Of a stretch of 8,895 bases of DNA, positions 6,433-8,895 are shown piece after piece (the stretch's first letter is position 1; each line of letters opens with the position of its first letter). Below the pieces are notes generated by a model. It did not search any database. It was not told where the DNA came from and saw nothing but the letters and a program-made list of their open reading frames with translations. Source of the stretch: Actinomycetota bacterium (GTDB lineage Bacteria; Actinomycetota; Actinomycetes; S36-B12; UBA5976); assembly GCA_017853815.1 (NCBI GenBank), contig JAFMIT010000067.1:1-8895 (forward strand), read 5' to 3'. The translations under genes were made by a program, and so were the position numbers.

Positions 6433-8100
6433 TTACATCCGCTCCGGTGCGCTGACACCCAGCAGGCTCAAGCCGTTGGACAACACCTGACGCGTGGCAT
6501 CGCAGAGCATGAGGCGAGCAACCACGGTCGGGGTAACTGCTTCGTCTGCCTGAGGCAAGACGCGACAGGCGTCGTAGAAACGGTGGTAATCAGTCGCGAG
6601 GTCTTCGAGATAGCGAGCCACCCGATGTGGTTCGCGCAGCTGTGCGGCTGCCGCCACAACGCGCGGAAATTCGCCGAGAGCTGCGAGCAGGGCCGACTCT
6701 TTTTCGTGGACCAACTCAGCGGGATCAAATCCTTCGGTTCGAAAATTGATTCCGAGGTCCATCGCTTGGCGCAGCATCGAAGAGATGCGCGCGTGCGCGT
6801 ACTGCACATAAAACACTGGGTTTTCACTGGTGCGCTTGATGAGCAAATCAAGATCGAGCACCAGAGGCGAGTCGACTGGGTAACGAATCAAGCTGTAGCG
6901 CGCTGCATCAACGCCGACTTCGTCAATCAGATCTTCAAGCGTGATGATGTTGCCGGCGCGCTTCGAGAGGCGAACTTCTTCGCCGCCTTTCATCATTTTG
7001 ACGAGCTGACCAATGAGCACTTCGATGTTGCGGTCGGCATCGTCGCCTGCGCACGCTGCAACAGCGCGAAGTCGGTTGACGTAACCATGATGATCTGCGC
7101 CGAGCAAGTAAATGCAGCGATCAAAACCGCGACCACGCTTGTCGACGTAGTAGGCAGTGTCCGAAGCAAAGTACGTCAGTTCACCATTGCTGCGAACCAG
7201 CACCCGGTCTTTGTCATCATCAAAGTCGGTTGTCCGCAGCCACACTGCGCCGTCTTGTTCGAACATGTGACCGTGTTCGCGCAGCTTGTCCATGCCGCGC
7301 TCGACAGCGCCAGATTCGTGGAGTGTGCGCTCCGAGTACCAGACATCGAAGTGCGTGTTGAAACTGTCGAGAACTTCTTGTTGAAGGCGCAACTGAAGCG
7401 CATAGGCCGCTTCGCGGAAGGCAATGAGCTGTTCATCATCAGGAAGGCTCGTGATGGCGGGGTCCGCAGCCACAATCGTCGCGGCGAGGTCATGGACGTA
7501 CGCGCCGTGGTAGCCGTCTTCAGGAACTGGTTGACCGTTCGCAACCGCCATGACGGAAGCGCCAAACTTGTCCATCTGAGCACCGCGGTCGTTGATGTAG
7601 AACTCACGTGCGACTTCGGCACCTGCCGCTTCGAGCACACGCGCCATGGCGTCGCCAACCGCTGCCCACCGAGTATGACCGAGATGAATCGGCCCCGTCG
7701 GATTGGCGCTGATGAACTCGAGGTTGATCTTTTCACCGGCCGAACTGTTTGTACGTCCGTACGCCGAGCCCTCAGTAACGATGGTCTGCGCGAGGGCACC
7801 AGCTGCACCCGCTTCAAGAAACACGTTGATAAAACCAGGGCCAGCGATGTCCACCTGAGCGACACCGGGCCGGATGCGTAATTCAGCCGCCACGGCTTCG
7901 GCGATTGAGCGCGGCGGCAAGCCTGCGGGTTTGGCCATTTGCATGGCGATATTGGACGCCCAGTCGCCGTGTTCGCGAGATTTGGGGCGATCGACTTTGG
8001 TGTCCGCTGGGACTGCCGACGCGTCGCAAGCCAAAGTGCCGCTGGCAATCGCCGCGTGAGCACTTTCGAGCACGAGTTGAGCGAGATCCTCTGGCGTCAT
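6433..8100 (-). CDS. argS: Arginyl-tRNA synthetase
   Basis: ArgS charges tRNA-Arg with arginine, a class I synthetase that needs its tRNA for amino acid activation. The 555-residue product is complete: an N-terminal additional domain with KSREHGDWASNIAM (residues 40-53), the HIGH-type signature NPTGPIHLGHTR with HLGH at 139-142, a Rossmann core with GADHHGY (334-340), and a degenerate KMSKS-type loop RLSKRAGN (377-384). The rest is the helical DALR anticodon-binding domain, ending in the family-typical GVSAPERM. It heads the minus-strand operon, with lysA 2 bases downstream. The Shine-Dalgarno match is poor and a -10-like hexamer sits 8 bases upstream of the ATG, so the message may be leaderless. 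A tRNA-Arg gene diverges from it 106 bases away. Confidence 0.97.
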   Translation of the reverse strand: MTPEDLAQLVLESAHAAIASGTLACDASAVPADTKVDRPKSREHGDWASNIAMQMAKPAGLPPRSIAEAVAAELRIRPGVAQVDIAGPGFINVFLEAGAAGALAQTIVTEGSAYGRTNSSAGEKINLEFISANPTGPIHLGHTRWAAVGDAMARVLEAAGAEVAREFYINDRGAQMDKFGASVMAVANGQPVPEDGYHGAYVHDLAATIVAADPAITSLPDDEQLIAFREAAYALQLRLQQEVLDSFNTHFDVWYSERTLHESGAVERGMDKLREHGHMFEQDGAVWLRTTDFDDDKDRVLVRSNGELTYFASDTAYYVDKRGRGFDRCIYLLGADHHGYVNRLRAVAACAGDDADRNIEVLIGQLVKMMKGGEEVRLSKRAGNIITLEDLIDEVGVDAARYSLIRYPVDSPLVLDLDLLIKRTSENPVFYVQYAHARISSMLRQAMDLGINFRTEGFDPAELVHEKESALLAALGEFPRVVAAAAQLREPHRVARYLEDLATDYHRFYDACRVLPQADEAVTPTVVARLMLCDATRQVLSNGLSLLGVSAPERM

Positions 8101-8108
8101 AGGGACCT

Positions 8109-8114
8109 AGCCTA
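8109..8114 (-). promoter_or_regulatory. Candidate -10 element of argS (leaderless start)
   Basis: TAGGCT on the minus strand fits the actinobacterial TANNNT -10 pattern and ends 8 bases before the argS ATG, so transcription would begin at or next to the start codon. No good -35 is visible at 16-18 bases. The rest of the 106-base space to the tRNA gene shows only a weak plus-strand candidate for the tRNA promoter (TTTAGC at 8119-8124 with TACGCT at 8142-8147, spacer 17). Confidence 0.45.
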
Positions 8115-8206
8115 ACGATTTAGCCACCACTCCCCTGCTACTACGCTGCGCCCTTGCCGCTGAATGGCGATCGCACTCAAGGCGATGCGTCACGAAGATT
8201 GCATAG

Positions 8207-8279
8207 GCCCGCATAGCTCAGTGGATAGAGCGTCTGCCTCCGGAGCAGAAGGCCGCAGGTTCGATCCCTGCTGCGGGCA
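8207..8279 (+). tRNA. tRNA-Arg, anticodon CCG
   Basis: A full cloverleaf of 73 bases can be folded by hand. The acceptor stem GCCCGCA/TGCGGGC is perfect, the D arm is GCTC/GAGC with an AGTGGATA loop, and the anticodon stem TCTGC/GCAGA encloses CTCCGGA, giving anticodon CCG. The variable loop is AGGCC and the T arm is GCAGG/CCTGC with TTCGATC. Adenines in the D loop and at the discriminator agree with known arginine identity elements. It reads CGG codons. The 3' CCA is not encoded, so it must be added by a nucleotidyltransferase. The gene lies between lpqB and argS on the opposite strand to both, one base from the lpqB stop, and diverges from the gene for its own synthetase. Confidence 0.96.
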
Positions 8280-8290
8280 CTTAACCCGCG
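8272..8290. other. Hairpin joining the tRNA-Arg 3' end and the lpqB stop region
   Basis: GCGGG of the tRNA acceptor strand (8273-8277) is complementary to CCCGC in the last lpqB codons (8285-8289), with a possible extra wobble pair outside. The seven-base loop contains the lpqB stop codon. In the tRNA precursor this would compete with the acceptor stem; in the lpqB message it places the stop in a loop. No T run follows on either strand, so it is not a standard terminator. Confidence 0.4.
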
Positions 8291-8895
8291 TAAGCGATGG
8301 CACTCGCGCTACGAACCGACTGCCATTCATTGGATGCGAGCACCCACATCATTCCTTGGGTTGTTAAGACCGCGGGCGGCTGTCCGTACGTCGCCGTCAG
8401 CTGTGCGATGCCACTCGGCCCGCCCATCGGGACGGGTTGCGTCGAGAGCAGGTTGATCCTGAAAACTGATGGCTCCTCGACACCGCGCTGACCAACAATC
8501 AGCACTTGCAGGTTGTCGAGCCACGCGACATCGAAAACTGCAGTCAAACTCTGATCGATGCGAATCGATGTCGTCAGTGCCACAGCGGTACCGCTGGTAT
8601 TGACGCCGAACAGCCTCACTACTCGACCGGCTGGGGTTTCAAGAACCAGAGCCACGCGAGCGCCATCGGGAGCATGAGCCACCGCAATCACGCGCTGACC
8701 TGCAGGCAAATTCAAAACCTGCTGAACGGGACGAACGCCGTCCTGCACCCAGAGGCTGCCTTCTGCCGTCACAAGCCACAGGCGATTCTTTGCGTCGAAG
8801 TCGATGTCGACCACGTTCTCGAGAACTTTGACACGCTCGACAAGAGCCGTCACTGGTGCCAAAAACGCGCGTCCTGAGGACACGTACGCGATCTG
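8281..8895 (-). CDS. lpqB: LpqB-like lipoprotein, C-terminal part (runs off right edge)
   Basis: The last 204 residues are visible and the frame stays open to the window edge (it reads QIAYVSSGRAFLAP), so the GTG at 8883 is internal rather than the start. The sequence is built of short beta-strand repeats such as VDIDFDAKNRLWLVTAEGSL, VIAVAHAPDGARVALVLE and VFDVAWLDNLQVLIVG, as in a beta-propeller, and ends with a WVLASNEWQSV strand and a YAG C-terminus. This matches the C-terminal propeller of LpqB, the lipoprotein usually encoded after the MtrA-MtrB two-component pair and linked to envelope regulation. The lipobox and GerMN domain that would confirm this lie outside the window. Its stop TAA is one base from the tRNA-Arg gene on the other strand. 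The propeller is well supported; the name LpqB is probable. Confidence 0.7.
   Translation of the reverse strand, partial: QIAYVSSGRAFLAPVTALVERVKVLENVVDIDFDAKNRLWLVTAEGSLWVQDGVRPVQQVLNLPAGQRVIAVAHAPDGARVALVLETPAGRVVRLFGVNTSGTAVALTTSIRIDQSLTAVFDVAWLDNLQVLIVGQRGVEEPSVFRINLLSTQPVPMGGPSGIAQLTATYGQPPAVLTTQGMMWVLASNEWQSVRSASAIAYAG

Noticed and set aside
6265..7881. Long open frame on the plus strand (538 codons) opposite argS and lysA
   Set aside because: It is antisense to argS and the 5' end of lysA, both of which have complete, motif-rich proteins. Its translation is rich in His, Arg and Cys with no recognisable motif, as expected for a reverse frame of GC-rich coding DNA.
8167..8174. GCGATCGC palindrome upstream of the tRNA, also present at 771-778
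   Set aside because: Only two copies were noticed in about 8.9 kb, one of them inside a gene; not enough to suggest a repeated functional element.
1..8895. CRISPR array, transposon ends, phage genes or toxin-antitoxin pairs
   Set aside because: No regularly spaced repeats, transposase or integrase motifs, or paired small genes of that type were seen on either strand.

Overview
This window is a stretch of conserved chromosomal core from an actinobacterium. The minus strand carries argS, lysA, hom, thrC and thrB in that order, followed after a gap by the start of rho. That is the arrangement known from Mycobacterium and many other actinobacteria. Supporting signs are the long Arg/Asp/Asn-rich insertion at the start of Rho, a LysA N-terminus and C-terminus that read like mycobacterial LysA, and a gene end resembling the lipoprotein LpqB. 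Base composition is moderately GC-rich, by eye in the high fifties per cent, with very tight gene spacing. I cannot place it to genus. A compact-genome environmental actinobacterium is a reasonable guess, not a demonstrated fact.

Layout from right to left, in the direction of minus-strand transcription. At 8281-8895 is the 3' end of an lpqB-like gene. At 8207-8279 a tRNA-Arg(CCG) lies on the plus strand, one base from the lpqB stop codon and diverging from argS. From 8100 to 1722 runs argS-lysA-hom-thrC-thrB with junctions of 2, 57, -1 and 0 bases, almost certainly one operon. It makes arginyl-tRNA synthetase, the last enzyme of lysine synthesis, and three of the enzymes that turn aspartate semialdehyde into threonine. 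The only sizeable gap, between lysA and hom, holds two stacked inverted repeats that reach the hom Shine-Dalgarno sequence.

Between thrB and rho the usual linkage is interrupted by about 1.3 kb (443-1721). It holds a plus-strand gene for a membrane-anchored, Met/His-rich DUF305 protein, likely metal (copper) related. A small AT-richer minus-strand ORF of unknown function (1316-1555) converges on it. Rho then begins with a GTG codon at 442, has its own plausible promoter with an extended -10 element, and runs off the left edge.

Nothing in the window looks like a new multi-gene system. The points worth checking are the DUF305/small-ORF insertion, the lysA-hom hairpin pair, the divergent tRNA-Arg/argS arrangement with a hairpin shared by the tRNA 3' end and the lpqB stop codon, and the probable leaderless start of argS.
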